A DNA stretch of 64,000 bases, taken from NCBI GenBank assembly GCA_910589195.1, contig CAJUTC010000003.1, positions 4,358-68,357 on the forward strand, read 5' to 3'. The DNA comes from an uncultured Lachnospiraceae bacterium (GTDB taxonomy: Bacteria > Bacillota > Clostridia > Lachnospirales > Lachnospiraceae). Shown piece after piece: positions 46,243 through 55,162 of this stretch; position 1 is the first letter of the stretch; every line of letters starts with the position of its first letter. Made by a program: the position numbers and the translations under genes. The notes below the pieces were generated by a model that saw only the letters and a program-made list of their open reading frames with translations, ran no database searches and had not been told where the DNA came from.

Positions 46243-46514
46243 ATGTCCCTTCTCCTTTTTTCGTGTTTCGCCATTATCAGGCTTTTGCATAACGTTAGCG
46301 GGACTTCCATGCCCCGCCAGGGCACTGCCATGAAAAGATGGGTTCGTCGCTAACCCTTCCATGGATGGCAAAATACGGACGGCAGATGCCTCCTTGTGCC
46401 ACCATTTTTCCACAGCTTGGCGCCAAAGCGCTGAACGAACCCAGCAAAAAAATTATAGCATATTGCGTTTAAAAAGGCTAGAGCGTGTTTGAATTTTGCC
46501 TATTGGGCTTCTAT

Positions 46515-47276
46515 CTAATCCACTACTAATTCATCAACCGTTACAAACTGCCAGTCCTCTTTTTGCAGGCGATCAATAATATCCAAGGCGGCTTCTGCGG
46601 AAGTAGAAAAAATATCATGCATTAAAATAATATCCCCATCCTCCACATCCCGGCATACCTTATCTGCTATCCGGCTGCGGTTTTTATATTTCCAGTCCAG
46701 ACTGTCCACATCCCATAAGACCGTTGTTAAATTTGTCCTGCATTCCAGCTCCTCATTCCAATCGCCATATGGTGGCCGCACATATTCGGGACGTTTTCCG
46801 GTTAAATCCTGGATGATTTGGCTGGTTTTTTCAAAAGACTCACAGACTTTGTCCATCCCCTCTTTCGTAAGCTGTACATGGCTGTAACTGTGATTCCCGA
46901 TTAAATGCCCCTCTTCTTCCATCCGTCTTACCAATTCTTCATTTCCTGCAATATTTTCTCCCATCAAAAAAAATGTTGCCTTAATCCCTCTTTCTTTCAA
47001 TCCATCTAACAATACAGGAGTCCATTTTTCATGGGGGCCGTCATCAAAGGTTAACGCGGCTACTTTTATCTCCCCCCGGCTGCTTCCATCCATATCCGAA
47101 CCGTATGTTTTTTGGTATCTGCCCTCTTCTTTCCATGTTTCCCGGGCAACAATCACAGCCGCCCCTCTTCCCATAAAAAACAAAAAAATACCCAGAATCA
47201 CTCCCAGGCCAATCCTCTTAAGCTCCCAAAAAATCTTTTCCCAGTATCCCGATAACTGCCCTTTCCTTCCCGGCAT
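46515..47276 (-). CDS. Polysaccharide deacetylase, membrane-anchored
   Basis: 253 residues. One N-terminal helix (about 18-40) anchors a NodB domain: TFDDGPHEKW (metal Asp), HSYSHVQ (metal His pair), RPPYGDWN, and DIILMHDIF with the catalytic His. It should remove acetyl groups from peptidoglycan or another envelope glycan outside the membrane. Ribosome site AGGAGGAA. It is divergent from the small protein at 47504. Confidence 0.92.
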   Translation of the reverse strand: MPGRKGQLSGYWEKIFWELKRIGLGVILGIFLFFMGRGAAVIVARETWKEEGRYQKTYGSDMDGSSRGEIKVAALTFDDGPHEKWTPVLLDGLKERGIKATFFLMGENIAGNEELVRRMEEEGHLIGNHSYSHVQLTKEGMDKVCESFEKTSQIIQDLTGKRPEYVRPPYGDWNEELECRTNLTTVLWDVDSLDWKYKNRSRIADKVCRDVEDGDIILMHDIFSTSAEAALDIIDRLQKEDWQFVTVDELVVD

Positions 47277-47426
47277 TTAATGGTTCCTCCTCTTTCAACA
47301 ACATTATGTTTCTCCATTTAATCCTCTTCTACTATCCTATGTAAGCGCTTCCTTTCTATTCCACTTCAAATTGCCTCCCCAGCCCCAATCTTTACATTAT
47401 TTTAGCAAATTTTTAATCGTTTCGGA

Positions 47427-47455
47427 TTGACAAATTGAGAATATGGAGGTAATGT
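47427..47455 (+). promoter_or_regulatory. Promoter of the small membrane protein gene
   Basis: TTGACA (47427-47432), 17-nt spacer, TAATGT (47450-47455), 49 bases before the start codon. Confidence 0.7.
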
Positions 47456-47503
47456 TTTTCGTAAGGAAAGAAATTGTTACAGTTTTAGGAGAGGGGAACC
47501 CAT

Positions 47504-47923
47504 ATGAATAAGGAACACAATCTGATCGCAAGCAATATCGGAAATATAATCGGCATGGTTATAATTATATGTATTCTTGCATTTATGATATTCCATCCCA
47601 GAAAGGATAACCAATATGATATGCGCTATGTGGAAATCCTGGTTGTAGAAAAAGAAATCGCGGAGATTGACGACGAGGCAGTCTACCTGATCCATACAAA
47701 AGATCGAAACGGAAATCCGGAAACGTTTGAAATCACAAACGCGGCACTGGGAGAACGGTTTGAAGAATCCAGCGTTTACAAAGAAATCAAGTCAGGGAAA
47801 TACTATAAATTCCGAATTGCGGATCAAGAAACTTACGAAAGCTACTATCCCAGCATTTGTGGCGCCGTTACATTAATTGATGGCTTTCCTCCTTTGGAGG
47901 AATCGGAAAAAAACCGCCCGTAA
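47504..47923 (+). CDS. Hypothetical membrane-anchored protein, 139 aa
   Basis: An N-terminal helix (about 10-31, IGNIIGMVIIICILAFMIF) followed by an extracytoplasmic beta-rich domain of about 105 residues (VEILVVEKEIAEIDDEAVYL, YKFRIADQETYESYYPSICG). No family recognised. Ribosome site AGGAGAGG 8 nt upstream, its own promoter and a double terminator, so it is a monocistronic unit. Confidence 0.8.
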   Translation: MNKEHNLIASNIGNIIGMVIIICILAFMIFHPRKDNQYDMRYVEILVVEKEIAEIDDEAVYLIHTKDRNGNPETFEITNAALGERFEESSVYKEIKSGKYYKFRIADQETYESYYPSICGAVTLIDGFPPLEESEKNRP

Positions 47924-47932
47924 CGGCGGTTT
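47912..47932 (+). terminator. Intrinsic terminator
   Basis: AACCGCC and GGCGGTT (7 bp) followed by TTTTTC. It overlaps the last codons of the 47504 gene. Confidence 0.85.
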
Positions 47933-47941
47933 TTTCATTGC

Positions 47942-47988
47942 AAAGAATCCGGCAAAACGTGCCAGTGACTCGTTTTGCCGGATTCTTT
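47942..47988. terminator. Strong bidirectional terminator before uxaB end
   Basis: AAAGAATCCGGCAAAACG pairs perfectly over 18 bp with CGTTTTGCCGGATTCTTT, 11-nt loop. It lies between the convergent 47504 and uxaB genes, backing up the terminator just before it. Confidence 0.8.
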
Positions 47989-48067
47989 CATTTTTAATTC
48001 TTTAGCTTTCTGAAACTGGTTCCTGTGAAAATAGCAGCGCCTCGGCGGGCATGGGTGTACTGCAGCA

Positions 48068-49408
48068 CTACTTATTTAATACAACCTTATAAGCTTCTGC
48101 CATGCCCTTCTCCTGAATCAGGTTATAATACTCCGAAACCATGGGGATCATCTCGGTTAAGTCAGCATGCCAATAATCCTTCCGATTCATAATCTCCTCA
48201 ACCGAAGCCGTCTTCATAAAATCCATAATTTCCTGACCATCATTTGCTTTATCCGTGCGGTAGAACGCAATCAGGCTGGCCATAGAGAAAGTAAGTGCTA
48301 CTGGATACTTTCCGAACTTCTCTTTGTATTCTAAGATGGTAGGCAGCACCCGTACCTGGAATTTACTTACCGAATTTAAAGCAATGCTTAACAGCATATG
48401 CTTAATAAATGGATTGGAGAAACGCTCCAGAACATCTTTCGCAAATTTAACATCCGTTTCGCTGTTGCCTAAGGTAGGCACAATCTCATCAAACAGGCAT
48501 TTTTCCAAATAAGAGCGTACCGTTTCATCTTTTAAGCAATCACCTACGGTTTCCAAACCATAAAGATAAGCTCCTAATACCATAGAGGTATGTCCGCCGT
48601 TTAAGATACGTACTTTTCTCTTCTTATAAGGCTTTACATCATCGGTCCAGACAATATTGTATCCGGCCTTATTAAATGGCAGCTCATCCTCATGATGCCC
48701 GCCGATTACCCATAAATGGAAAATTTCAGCCGTATCAATTAAATTATCCGTATAGCCAATCTTCTTTGTCAGCTCTTCTACTTCATCCCTGGGATATCCG
48801 GTTACAATCCGGTCAACCAGTGTATTACAGAAATCATTCTCCTTATTAATCCAGTCTTTAAAGCCGTCTTCTAATTCCCACAAATCAGCATACTTTAACA
48901 CGCATTCCTTTAAATTATCACCATTATTATCGATCAGCTCACAGGGAAGAAGAATCATGCCGTTTCGGCCAGCCTGATACCGCTTATATAAAAACTGGGT
49001 TAACTTTGCCGGGTAGGATTTTGGCGGCATGTCAGTAAGCTTCTCGGTTCCCAGATACTCAATGCCTGCTTCTGTGGTGTTTGATACCAGCACTCTCAAA
49101 TCCGGGCTGACAGCCAGTGCAATATAATCTTCATACTGTGTATATGGATTTAATGCCCTGGAAATAGAGGTAACGTGAGTATGTTCATTCACAACCTGTC
49201 CATCTTCAATCCCCCGAAGGAATAAATTATACTGACAATCCTGATCCGCCAGCATCTGGCACATCCCTTTTTCAATTGGCTGCACTACTACAATCTTTCC
49301 ATCATATAACCCCTTCTCCTGCAGTTTGTGGAAAAAATAATCAACAAATCCACGTAAAAATCCACCCTCGCCAAACTGAATTACTGTTTCTTTTGCATGT
49401 ACGCTCAT
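48068..49408 (-). CDS. uxaB: Tagaturonate reductase (altronate oxidoreductase)
   Basis: 446 residues, UxaB-type member of the mannitol dehydrogenase family: NAD-binding VIQFGEGGFLRGF at the start, VLVSNTTEAGI, and RILNGGHTSMV (catalytic Lys/Asn/His region). It reduces tagaturonate to altronate in galacturonate breakdown. ATG 49408 is preceded by GGAGG at 8 nt. No other uxa gene is beside it. Two palindromic operators flank its promoter, so it is under LacI-family or CcpA control. Confidence 0.92.
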   Translation of the reverse strand: MSVHAKETVIQFGEGGFLRGFVDYFFHKLQEKGLYDGKIVVVQPIEKGMCQMLADQDCQYNLFLRGIEDGQVVNEHTHVTSISRALNPYTQYEDYIALAVSPDLRVLVSNTTEAGIEYLGTEKLTDMPPKSYPAKLTQFLYKRYQAGRNGMILLPCELIDNNGDNLKECVLKYADLWELEDGFKDWINKENDFCNTLVDRIVTGYPRDEVEELTKKIGYTDNLIDTAEIFHLWVIGGHHEDELPFNKAGYNIVWTDDVKPYKKRKVRILNGGHTSMVLGAYLYGLETVGDCLKDETVRSYLEKCLFDEIVPTLGNSETDVKFAKDVLERFSNPFIKHMLLSIALNSVSKFQVRVLPTILEYKEKFGKYPVALTFSMASLIAFYRTDKANDGQEIMDFMKTASVEEIMNRKDYWHADLTEMIPMVSEYYNLIQEKGMAEAYKVVLNK

Positions 49409-49429
49409 CTTTGCTACCTCCATATTTTT

Positions 49430-49443
49430 TGTAAGCCCTTACA
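49430..49443 (-). promoter_or_regulatory. LacI/CcpA-type operator, downstream copy
   Basis: TGTAAGGGCTTACA on the minus strand: one base from the perfect palindrome TGTAAGCGCTTACA at 49531. It lies in the leader, between the transcript start and the uxaB start codon. Confidence 0.65.
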
Positions 49444-49483
49444 TTTTTCTATATGCTACATTTTCCTTTTACTGCCTAGCTTT

Positions 49484-49512
49484 ACTATACTACACTTTCG
49501 GAATAAAATCAA
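49484..49512 (-). promoter_or_regulatory. Promoter of uxaB
   Basis: -35 TTGATT (49512-49507), 17-nt spacer, -10 TATAGT (49489-49484). Operators lie on both sides. Confidence 0.75.
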
Positions 49513-49530
49513 TAGTTTTTCAAAAAAATT

Positions 49531-49544
49531 TGTAAGCGCTTACA
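49531..49544 (-). promoter_or_regulatory. LacI/CcpA-type operator, upstream copy
   Basis: TGTAAGCGCTTACA, a perfect 14-bp palindrome that fits the catabolite-responsive element pattern and LacI-family sites. It starts 19 bases upstream of the -35 box; centre to centre, the two operators are about 101 bp apart. Confidence 0.7.
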
Positions 49545-49601
49545 TTTCTCTTTTTCCCATAGCCTTCCCTGCCACGCTTCTTATCAATATTTAGAAACTG
49601 C

Positions 49602-49630
49602 TTTATTTCCCGGAAAAAATATGTTATGAT
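49602..49630 (+). promoter_or_regulatory. Possible promoter of the 49920 gene
   Basis: TTTATT, 17-nt spacer, TATGAT. The -35 is poor. If used, the transcript begins with the 195-nt palindrome that follows. Confidence 0.35.
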
Positions 49631-49643
49631 ATTGCCATCTAAA

Positions 49644-49838
49644 GATGTTGGTGTCAAAAGGTCTTTTGCCACCTTGATGCTGGATTGCTCTGCACGCTGT
49701 GCTCCTGTAATCCTCAAAAACATGAAAAATCCGCCCTGGTCCGGCCGCTTTTTCATGTTTTTGGCGGACCCAAGGTCAAAACTCCTCTTGCAGACCAGTT
49801 TGCAAAAGGCGCTTCCACCTTTTGACCCTGGTATCATC
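49644..49838. repeat. 195-bp long imperfect palindrome
   Basis: Outer arms GTCAAAAGGT (49653-49662) and ACCTTTTGAC (49817-49826), then CTTTTGC with GCAAAAG, CTGG/TCTGCA with TGCAGA/CCAG, and an inner 15-bp perfect stem CAAAAACATGAAAAA (49715-49729) with TTTTTCATGTTTTTG (49749-49763). The order of arms is nested, so the whole folds as one long hairpin. Open frames cross it on both strands but only as passage through the palindrome. MITE-like element or structured RNA. Confidence 0.7.
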
Positions 49839-49919
49839 TAATGAGGCAATTCCCAAAAAGCAGCCAGGTAAGAACACTGCCTTCGGGAATGGGAAACGCA
49901 AATCAGGAGGTTATGAATC

Positions 49920-50564
49920 ATGAAACGGACATGGAAAATTGCCGCATGTTCGGCAGCACTCACTTTGGCTCTTGCCGCTCCGGCCTTGGCTGGTCAATGG
50001 CAGCAGGGCGCTGAAGGATGGTGGTACTGTCAGGACGATGGCTCCTACCCAGCAAATGGCTGGTACTGGATTGACGCAGACCAAGACGGAACTGCGGAAT
50101 GCTACTACTTTAATCAATCAGGCTACTGCCTGCTTTCACAGACTACCCCTGACGGGGAGCTGACTGACGCAAACGGCGCATGGATTATTAATAATGTGGT
50201 ACAGACGCAAAAAGCAACCGCAGAAGTTGCCAAGCGAAATACCATCCTGGGCACATATTCCGGCACTTATAATGCTTCGCACGGAAAAGCCGGGATTGAT
50301 ATCGCTATCTTTGAAACCGGTGATGTGCAGGTCGCTCAAATTAATTTCTATAATTTGAGGAAGCGGACAAATGTAATGGAAGGAAGTTACCTTTGCCAAG
50401 TGAAACAAACCGGCCAAAATACTTACGAACTGCGCAGCGATCACTGGATATCCGAACCATCTGGTTATCGTATGGTAAGCTGGACCGTTACACTGGAAAA
50501 CGACGGTTTGGAAGGCCACGCTACAGGAAACACTGACTATAAAATAAGCGTTACGAAAAATTAA
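49920..50564 (+). CDS. Secreted cell-wall-binding repeat protein, paralog 2
   Basis: 214 residues. Signal peptide 1-24 (cut after ALA), then QWQQGAEGWWYCQDDGS, GWYWIDADQDGTAECYYF and TTPDGELTDANGAWIINNVV, the same module as the proteins at 30402 and 60466. The C-terminal part (about 105-214) is a beta-rich domain I do not recognise, beginning NTILGTYSGTYNA. ATG with AGGAGG 9 nt upstream. The gene is bracketed by two large palindromes. Confidence 0.85.
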   Translation: MKRTWKIAACSAALTLALAAPALAGQWQQGAEGWWYCQDDGSYPANGWYWIDADQDGTAECYYFNQSGYCLLSQTTPDGELTDANGAWIINNVVQTQKATAEVAKRNTILGTYSGTYNASHGKAGIDIAIFETGDVQVAQINFYNLRKRTNVMEGSYLCQVKQTGQNTYELRSDHWISEPSGYRMVSWTVTLENDGLEGHATGNTDYKISVTKN

Positions 50565-50566
50565 AC

Positions 50567-50664
50567 ATGAGGGTGTTGCAAACGATAAACCCAACCATAT
50601 AGCTCGTATCCAATCGCTGTTTACTGCTATATCTTGTGGAATATCGTATGCGCAACACCCTCAT
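50567..50664. repeat. 98-bp palindrome directly after stop codon
   Basis: ATGAGGGTGTTGC (50567-50579) and GCAACACCCTCAT (50652-50664) are 13-bp perfect arms; inside, ACGATA/TATCGT and ATATAGC/GCTATAT can also pair. It begins two bases after the stop. No T-run follows, so not a standard terminator. Confidence 0.75.
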
Positions 50665-50768
50665 ATTTATGTTGTTACAGGGATTCTGCACCTATTGCTT
50701 TCCAATTTCATTTTTAAATTTACTCAAACGCGCACGTAATCTGACGCTTATGGTATGGCAGCAATACG

Positions 50769-52505
50769 TTACAGCATCTGGTCAACCATAGCTTGTACCG
50801 CTTTGCCCATGGCAGCAGACTTCTCATCCGCATCCTCTAAGGACTGGCCTTTGATCCCGTAGTAAAATTTGATTTTTGGTTCCGTACCAGAAGGTCTTAC
50901 ACACAGCCATGCATGATCTTCCAGATCATAGTACAATACATTAGAGGAAGGAAGTCCTGTGGCCTTTACTTCTCCTGTAGCCAAGTCCTTAACCGTATCC
51001 AGCTTATAATCCCTTGCTGATAACACTTTGTAACCGCCTACTTCCGCAGGGGTCTGGTTCCGCAACGTTTCCATGATGGACTGGATCTTGGCAAGTCCTT
51101 CAATACCCTTTAAACCAATGGACTGAACCGCGTCTTTATAGTAGCCATATTTATCATACATCGCTACCATAGCATCCCACAGCGTCATCCCTTTTTCTTT
51201 ATAGTACGCGGCAGCCTCGCATAGCGCAGCGGTTGCGGAAATTGCATCCTTGTCACGGGCATACGCGCCGATTAAGCAACCGTAGCTTTCTTCCATGCCA
51301 AACAGATAGCTGCCTACCCCAGTCTGCTCATTTTTTAAGATCTCTTTTCCAATCCATTTAAAACCGGTTAGCACCTCTACCAGCTTACAATTATAATTCT
51401 TGGCAACCGCATCCACCAGATTGGTGCTTACAATCGACTTTACAACTTCTCCGTCTGCCGGAATCTTTCCCGCCGCCGCTTTCTGGCTTAATACATATTC
51501 GCAGAGAAGGGATCCGGACATATTGCCGGTTAAGGGGATATAATCTCCGGATTTCGTATCCTTTACATATACGCCCAGACGATCCGCGTCCGGATCTGTA
51601 GCCAATACCAAATCTGCATCCTTTTCCTTTGCCAGTTTCAGGCCCAGCTCAAAAGCCTCTTTTGCCTCTGGGTTGGGGTAGCTTACGGTGGGGAAGTCGC
51701 CATCCGGAAGTTCCTGCTCCGGAACGACATAAACATGTTCAAATCCAAGCTCTTTCATTACTCTTCTGGCCGGGATATTTCCAGTTCCGTGAAGAGGCGA
51801 ATAAATGATGGTAATCTGATCCTGCATCTTATCAATAGCCGCCTGGTTTACCACCTGGGCTTTTACCTGGGCAATGTATTTATCGTCAATATCCGCGCCG
51901 ATTACCTGATACAGGCCGGCAGCCTTTGCGCTTGCTTCATCCGTCACTTTTACGGTGGATAAATCTTCAATCGCCAATACTTCCTCTGTTACACCTTTAT
52001 CATGAGGCGGGGTAAACTGAGCGCCATCTTCCCAATATACCTTATAGCCATTATACTCGGGCGGGTTGTGGCTTGCCGTAATATTAATCCCCGCAATGCA
52101 GCCCAGCTCACGAACGGCAAATGACAGCTCTGGCGTAGGACGGAGGGATTCAAATTTGTAGGCCTTAATGCCATTGGCAGCCAGAGTCATAGCGGCTTCC
52201 ATGGCAAATTCCGGAGACATATGGCGGGAATCGTACGCGATGGCAACACCTTTGGCTGCGCCGCCCTGCTTTATAATATAGTTTGCCAACCCCTGAGTGG
52301 CCCGGCGCACCACATAAATATTCATCCGGTTAATCCCCGCGCCAATAATTCCCCGCAGTCCGGCTGTGCCAAATTCCAAATCCATATAGAAACGCTCTTT
52401 GATTTCATTCTCGTCACCTGCGATAGCACGAAGTTCTTCTTTCGTCGCTTCATCAAAGTACGGATTGGACAGCCATTCATTATAAATCTTCATGTAATCC
52501 TTCAT
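50769..52505 (-). CDS. pgcA: Alpha-phosphoglucomutase / phosphomannomutase
   Basis: 578 residues, the PgcA type. Catalytic phosphoserine loop GINITASHNPPEYNGYK near residue 140, metal loop ATDPDADRLG near 300, sugar-binding GMEESYG near 400 and phosphate-binding RPSGTEPKIKFYY near 540. It interconverts glucose 1- and 6-phosphate for glycogen, wall and capsule precursors. A TG-extended -10 promoter lies upstream. Confidence 0.95.
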   Translation of the reverse strand: MKDYMKIYNEWLSNPYFDEATKEELRAIAGDENEIKERFYMDLEFGTAGLRGIIGAGINRMNIYVVRRATQGLANYIIKQGGAAKGVAIAYDSRHMSPEFAMEAAMTLAANGIKAYKFESLRPTPELSFAVRELGCIAGINITASHNPPEYNGYKVYWEDGAQFTPPHDKGVTEEVLAIEDLSTVKVTDEASAKAAGLYQVIGADIDDKYIAQVKAQVVNQAAIDKMQDQITIIYSPLHGTGNIPARRVMKELGFEHVYVVPEQELPDGDFPTVSYPNPEAKEAFELGLKLAKEKDADLVLATDPDADRLGVYVKDTKSGDYIPLTGNMSGSLLCEYVLSQKAAAGKIPADGEVVKSIVSTNLVDAVAKNYNCKLVEVLTGFKWIGKEILKNEQTGVGSYLFGMEESYGCLIGAYARDKDAISATAALCEAAAYYKEKGMTLWDAMVAMYDKYGYYKDAVQSIGLKGIEGLAKIQSIMETLRNQTPAEVGGYKVLSARDYKLDTVKDLATGEVKATGLPSSNVLYYDLEDHAWLCVRPSGTEPKIKFYYGIKGQSLEDADEKSAAMGKAVQAMVDQML

Positions 52506-52717
52506 ACGCTTTTACGCCTCCTGCTTTTTCCTACCATATTCAGAACTGCCGGGAGCTCCCCTCTTATGGCATCCTGCCTTTCCTGCCCCGGTCCGTCTGA
52601 CTTTCTGGCATATATTCGGTACACCATGGCTCACCTTAAGACCCGCCACAGCTTCTAAAGAATGATCCCATTGCCTTCAACTGGCTTATGCTTGGCTCAG
52701 GCTCATCTCTATACCAG

Positions 52718-52726
52718 ATTATACCA
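52718..52726 (-). promoter_or_regulatory. Extended -10 promoter of pgcA
   Basis: Minus strand TGGTATAAT, a full TGnTATAAT box, about 210 bases before the start codon; no good -35. The gap up to 52857 shows nothing else. Confidence 0.5.
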
Positions 52727-52856
52727 TAATAATACCTAAAAAGAAAAGGTTCCTTTCCATTTTTTTCTGTATACATGACAAAACTGGTTACTGTTCTGGC
52801 AGGTCTGCGCACTGGCAGCGATAGAGCATATGCTTTTGCCCTTACACGATACTGAC

Positions 52857-52888
52857 TCATGACGAATCAGCAAAGTGATTCATCATGA
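52857..52888. repeat. Dispersed palindrome, copy 2
   Basis: TCATGACGAATCA, loop GCAAAG, TGATTCATCATGA: 13-bp arms with one mismatch. It is the inverse of the element at 25473-25502, with the same loop. Confidence 0.7.
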
Positions 52889-52924
52889 TGAGAACAGCAA
52901 CACAAAATCAGCGGCTGTTTTCGG

Positions 52925-53923
52925 TTAAATCAGCAAACAGTGTCCCTGCAGTTTTTGCAAAAATGCCTGCCTCACCCCTTCCTGCTCCTGCAGGCTAATA
53001 ATTTTGTCCATATTCCGTGCCGGAATCCATGCTTTATTGGCATTAAAATAATAATTAATCTGCTTCCAGTATTTTTCCGGATAAAGGAATAAAAAATACA
53101 GGCACTGCCGTTCTTTTTGGTCAAGAGGCAAAACGTTTTCATAAGCTTCCAGCATATCCATCCCCAGGGAAAGTCCCCAGTTATGCTTTTCCATGGCTTT
53201 CCTCATAAACCGATACAGATCCTCTGTCTGAAGACCCAGATGCAGACGGTTATATTCGATCACAGCAACATATCCGTTTCCCATAAGGACATGATGGTGA
53301 TCCAAATCTCCATGGCACAGAAAGCGAGGTTCCTTTCCTGGCTCCCAAAGCCCTGCAATCCCTTCTGCTGCTTCCTTTGCCTGTCTGAAAAAGGCTTCAA
53401 AGCTTTTCATTACACACAGCTCAAAATCACTTTTTTTCCGCTTTCCCCGAATATAGGCCCTGGCCCGTTTCAGCTCCCGGTTATGCCGCTCCATATCCCG
53501 GATCGCCAGGCCGGGAAATGTTGATCCCATAACCCATTCCTCGTGGAACGGGATCTCTCTTAATTTTTTATGGAGAAGCGCAATGCTGGTAATCGCGCGG
53601 CATACTTCCTTCCCGTCTTTTAAGCAGCATTCCCTGTCACCGTACCATTCTTTTAAAACAAAACGGGTGCCGTCTTGGGCAGCGCAAAAAAGATTCCCCT
53701 CCTGATTCCTCACATAGCGATCGGCTGCCAGACCCTCCTGCCCTTCCAACCGTTCGAGAACCTGATCTTCAAATTCAAGACGCTTTGCGGTTCCCTGATA
53801 TTCCCGCAGGCTCTTCATTCCCTGATCCGTTTCACAAATCCAGGCTCCCCGGCCTTTTCTCACTGATTTTACCTGAAACCCATATTGTTTCAGAACCTCC
53901 TCGTATCGATCACTTATGGACAT
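52925..53923 (-). CDS. CotS-like spore coat / aminoglycoside-phosphotransferase-fold protein
   Basis: 332 residues. A kinase-like fold of the CotS family: FVLKEWYGDRECC (ATP-binding side), CHGDLDHHHVL (catalytic loop) and the LQTEDLYRFMRKAMEKHNW block typical of CotS proteins. The usual metal-binding DFD/NFD motif reads EYN, so activity is doubtful. Expected in the spore coat if expressed in the mother cell (inference from family). ATG 53923 has GGGGGAG 6 nt upstream; the frame to 53962 lacks a ribosome site. Confidence 0.82.
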   Translation of the reverse strand: MSISDRYEEVLKQYGFQVKSVRKGRGAWICETDQGMKSLREYQGTAKRLEFEDQVLERLEGQEGLAADRYVRNQEGNLFCAAQDGTRFVLKEWYGDRECCLKDGKEVCRAITSIALLHKKLREIPFHEEWVMGSTFPGLAIRDMERHNRELKRARAYIRGKRKKSDFELCVMKSFEAFFRQAKEAAEGIAGLWEPGKEPRFLCHGDLDHHHVLMGNGYVAVIEYNRLHLGLQTEDLYRFMRKAMEKHNWGLSLGMDMLEAYENVLPLDQKERQCLYFLFLYPEKYWKQINYYFNANKAWIPARNMDKIISLQEQEGVRQAFLQKLQGHCLLI

Positions 53924-54096
53924 GCATACTCCCCCTTGTATTCCGATTTCCTGAGCCTGCAATACTACGCCAAACTATGGTTTTCGGCTCTTTCTGATAG
54001 GCTACTTCCAACCTATGAAAATACAAGCGGATTTATGTCTAAAATCGGATGTTCCCGCAGAGTAAAACAAAAGTAAAAAGATTTCCTGCCACCACT

Positions 54097-55071
54097 TTAA
54101 GAATCTCTCTGCTCTGCTGCTTTCAAAATAGCCTTAGCCATTACCTGGGCCGCCAATGTACCTGCCATATTCAGATCGGCCTTTTCCTGCCCTATGCTGG
54201 CAGCGTAAATCGTATCCCCGTCTGCCATAGTCCCTACCGGATTAATGCAGCGGCCATAAGCATTTCTCGCCATAGAAGCAATTTTGTTCATCTCTGCCTT
54301 GGAAAACCTTCCGTTTGTAATGACAGCGCCAATCGTAGTATTGGTATTCATATCCAGATTCGGTTTTTTTTCCTGGTCAAACAGATCCTTCTGCCTGCTG
54401 ATTTTATAAAGCTCGCTGCAGGAATCCGCAAACCCAGTTCCGTCTTCTGCGCGCAGGCCTGCTACCTTTTGCCCTGTTTCCGGATTAAAAATATCGCCTA
54501 CCGCATTTACCACCACAACTGCCGCCATTTTAAGCCTTCCCACTTCTGCCCCATAGATCCCAAGCCCGGATTTCATAGCTCTGGCCATCCCGTACAGTTT
54601 CCCTACCGTAGCTCCCGTTCCGGCTCCCACGCTTCCGCATAATGGCTGGTTTTTCTCTGCATTGACGCAAGCCTCATATCCCATCTCCTTATCTGGCCGG
54701 ATGTCTGCACGTCCCAGGCCTAAATCATAAATGCAGGACTGGCAGACCAGGGGGACTTTTGCGTACCCGGTTTGATAGCCGATGCCCCGTTCCTCTAAAT
54801 ACCGCATCACCCCGTCAGATGCAGCAAGGCCAAAGGCAGAACCTCCAGACAGGACAATCGCGTGAACCGGGTTGTCGGCTGTCAGCGGCAGGGCTAATGG
54901 CGTTTCCCTGGAAGCAGGCCCTCCCCCGCTGATATCCACCCCTAATGTTGCGCCATTTTCAAACAGCAGTACGGTAACTCCTGTTTTCGCCTCCTGGTTT
55001 TGGGCATTCCCAATCCGCAGCCCCTCTAACTGTGCAGCCGAAATTTCCTTCAAAATCTTGTCTTCTTTCAT
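54097..55071 (-). CDS. P1 (S58/DmpA) family peptidase
   Basis: 324 residues, DmpA-type N-terminal-nucleophile hydrolase: GLRIGNAQN start, SGGSAFGLAASDGVMRYLEE, CGSVGAGTGATVGK, and the self-cleavage site around NTNTTIGAVITNG near 245. The precursor should split there, exposing a Thr or Ser nucleophile. Family members cut aminopeptides, D-amino acid esters and beta-alanyl amides. It lies 91 bp after the ECF S-component gene, behind a hairpin. Confidence 0.92.
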   Translation of the reverse strand: MKEDKILKEISAAQLEGLRIGNAQNQEAKTGVTVLLFENGATLGVDISGGGPASRETPLALPLTADNPVHAIVLSGGSAFGLAASDGVMRYLEERGIGYQTGYAKVPLVCQSCIYDLGLGRADIRPDKEMGYEACVNAEKNQPLCGSVGAGTGATVGKLYGMARAMKSGLGIYGAEVGRLKMAAVVVVNAVGDIFNPETGQKVAGLRAEDGTGFADSCSELYKISRQKDLFDQEKKPNLDMNTNTTIGAVITNGRFSKAEMNKIASMARNAYGRCINPVGTMADGDTIYAASIGQEKADLNMAGTLAAQVMAKAILKAAEQRDS

Positions 55072-55110
55072 AAAGCTAATGTTCTCCTTTCCTTTGCTAT
55101 CATTTTAAAA

Positions 55111-55148
55111 AGCCGCCTTGCAGGTTTTCATCCTCCCACAAAGCGGCT
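55111..55148 (-). terminator. Terminator between ECF gene and peptidase gene
   Basis: Minus strand AGCCGCTTTG pairs with CAAGGCGGCT around a GAGGATG loop, then TTTTTAAAA. It probably lowers, rather than abolishes, read-through to the peptidase gene. Confidence 0.7.
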
Positions 55149-55162
55149 GATCCGTTTTATTG

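Noticed and set aside
46243..46413. N-terminal extension of the nucleotidyltransferase
   Set aside because: Open frame without ribosome site; not similar to the family, whose members start at the IMAAG-G-SRFGG region.
47336..47352. Catabolite-responsive element near TGTAAGCGCTTCC upstream of the 47504 gene
   Set aside because: Only one half matches the palindrome found at uxaB.
49520..49841. Small proteins on both strands across 49.6-49.8 kb
   Set aside because: The open frames exist because the DNA is a long palindrome; ribosome sites and family likeness are lacking.
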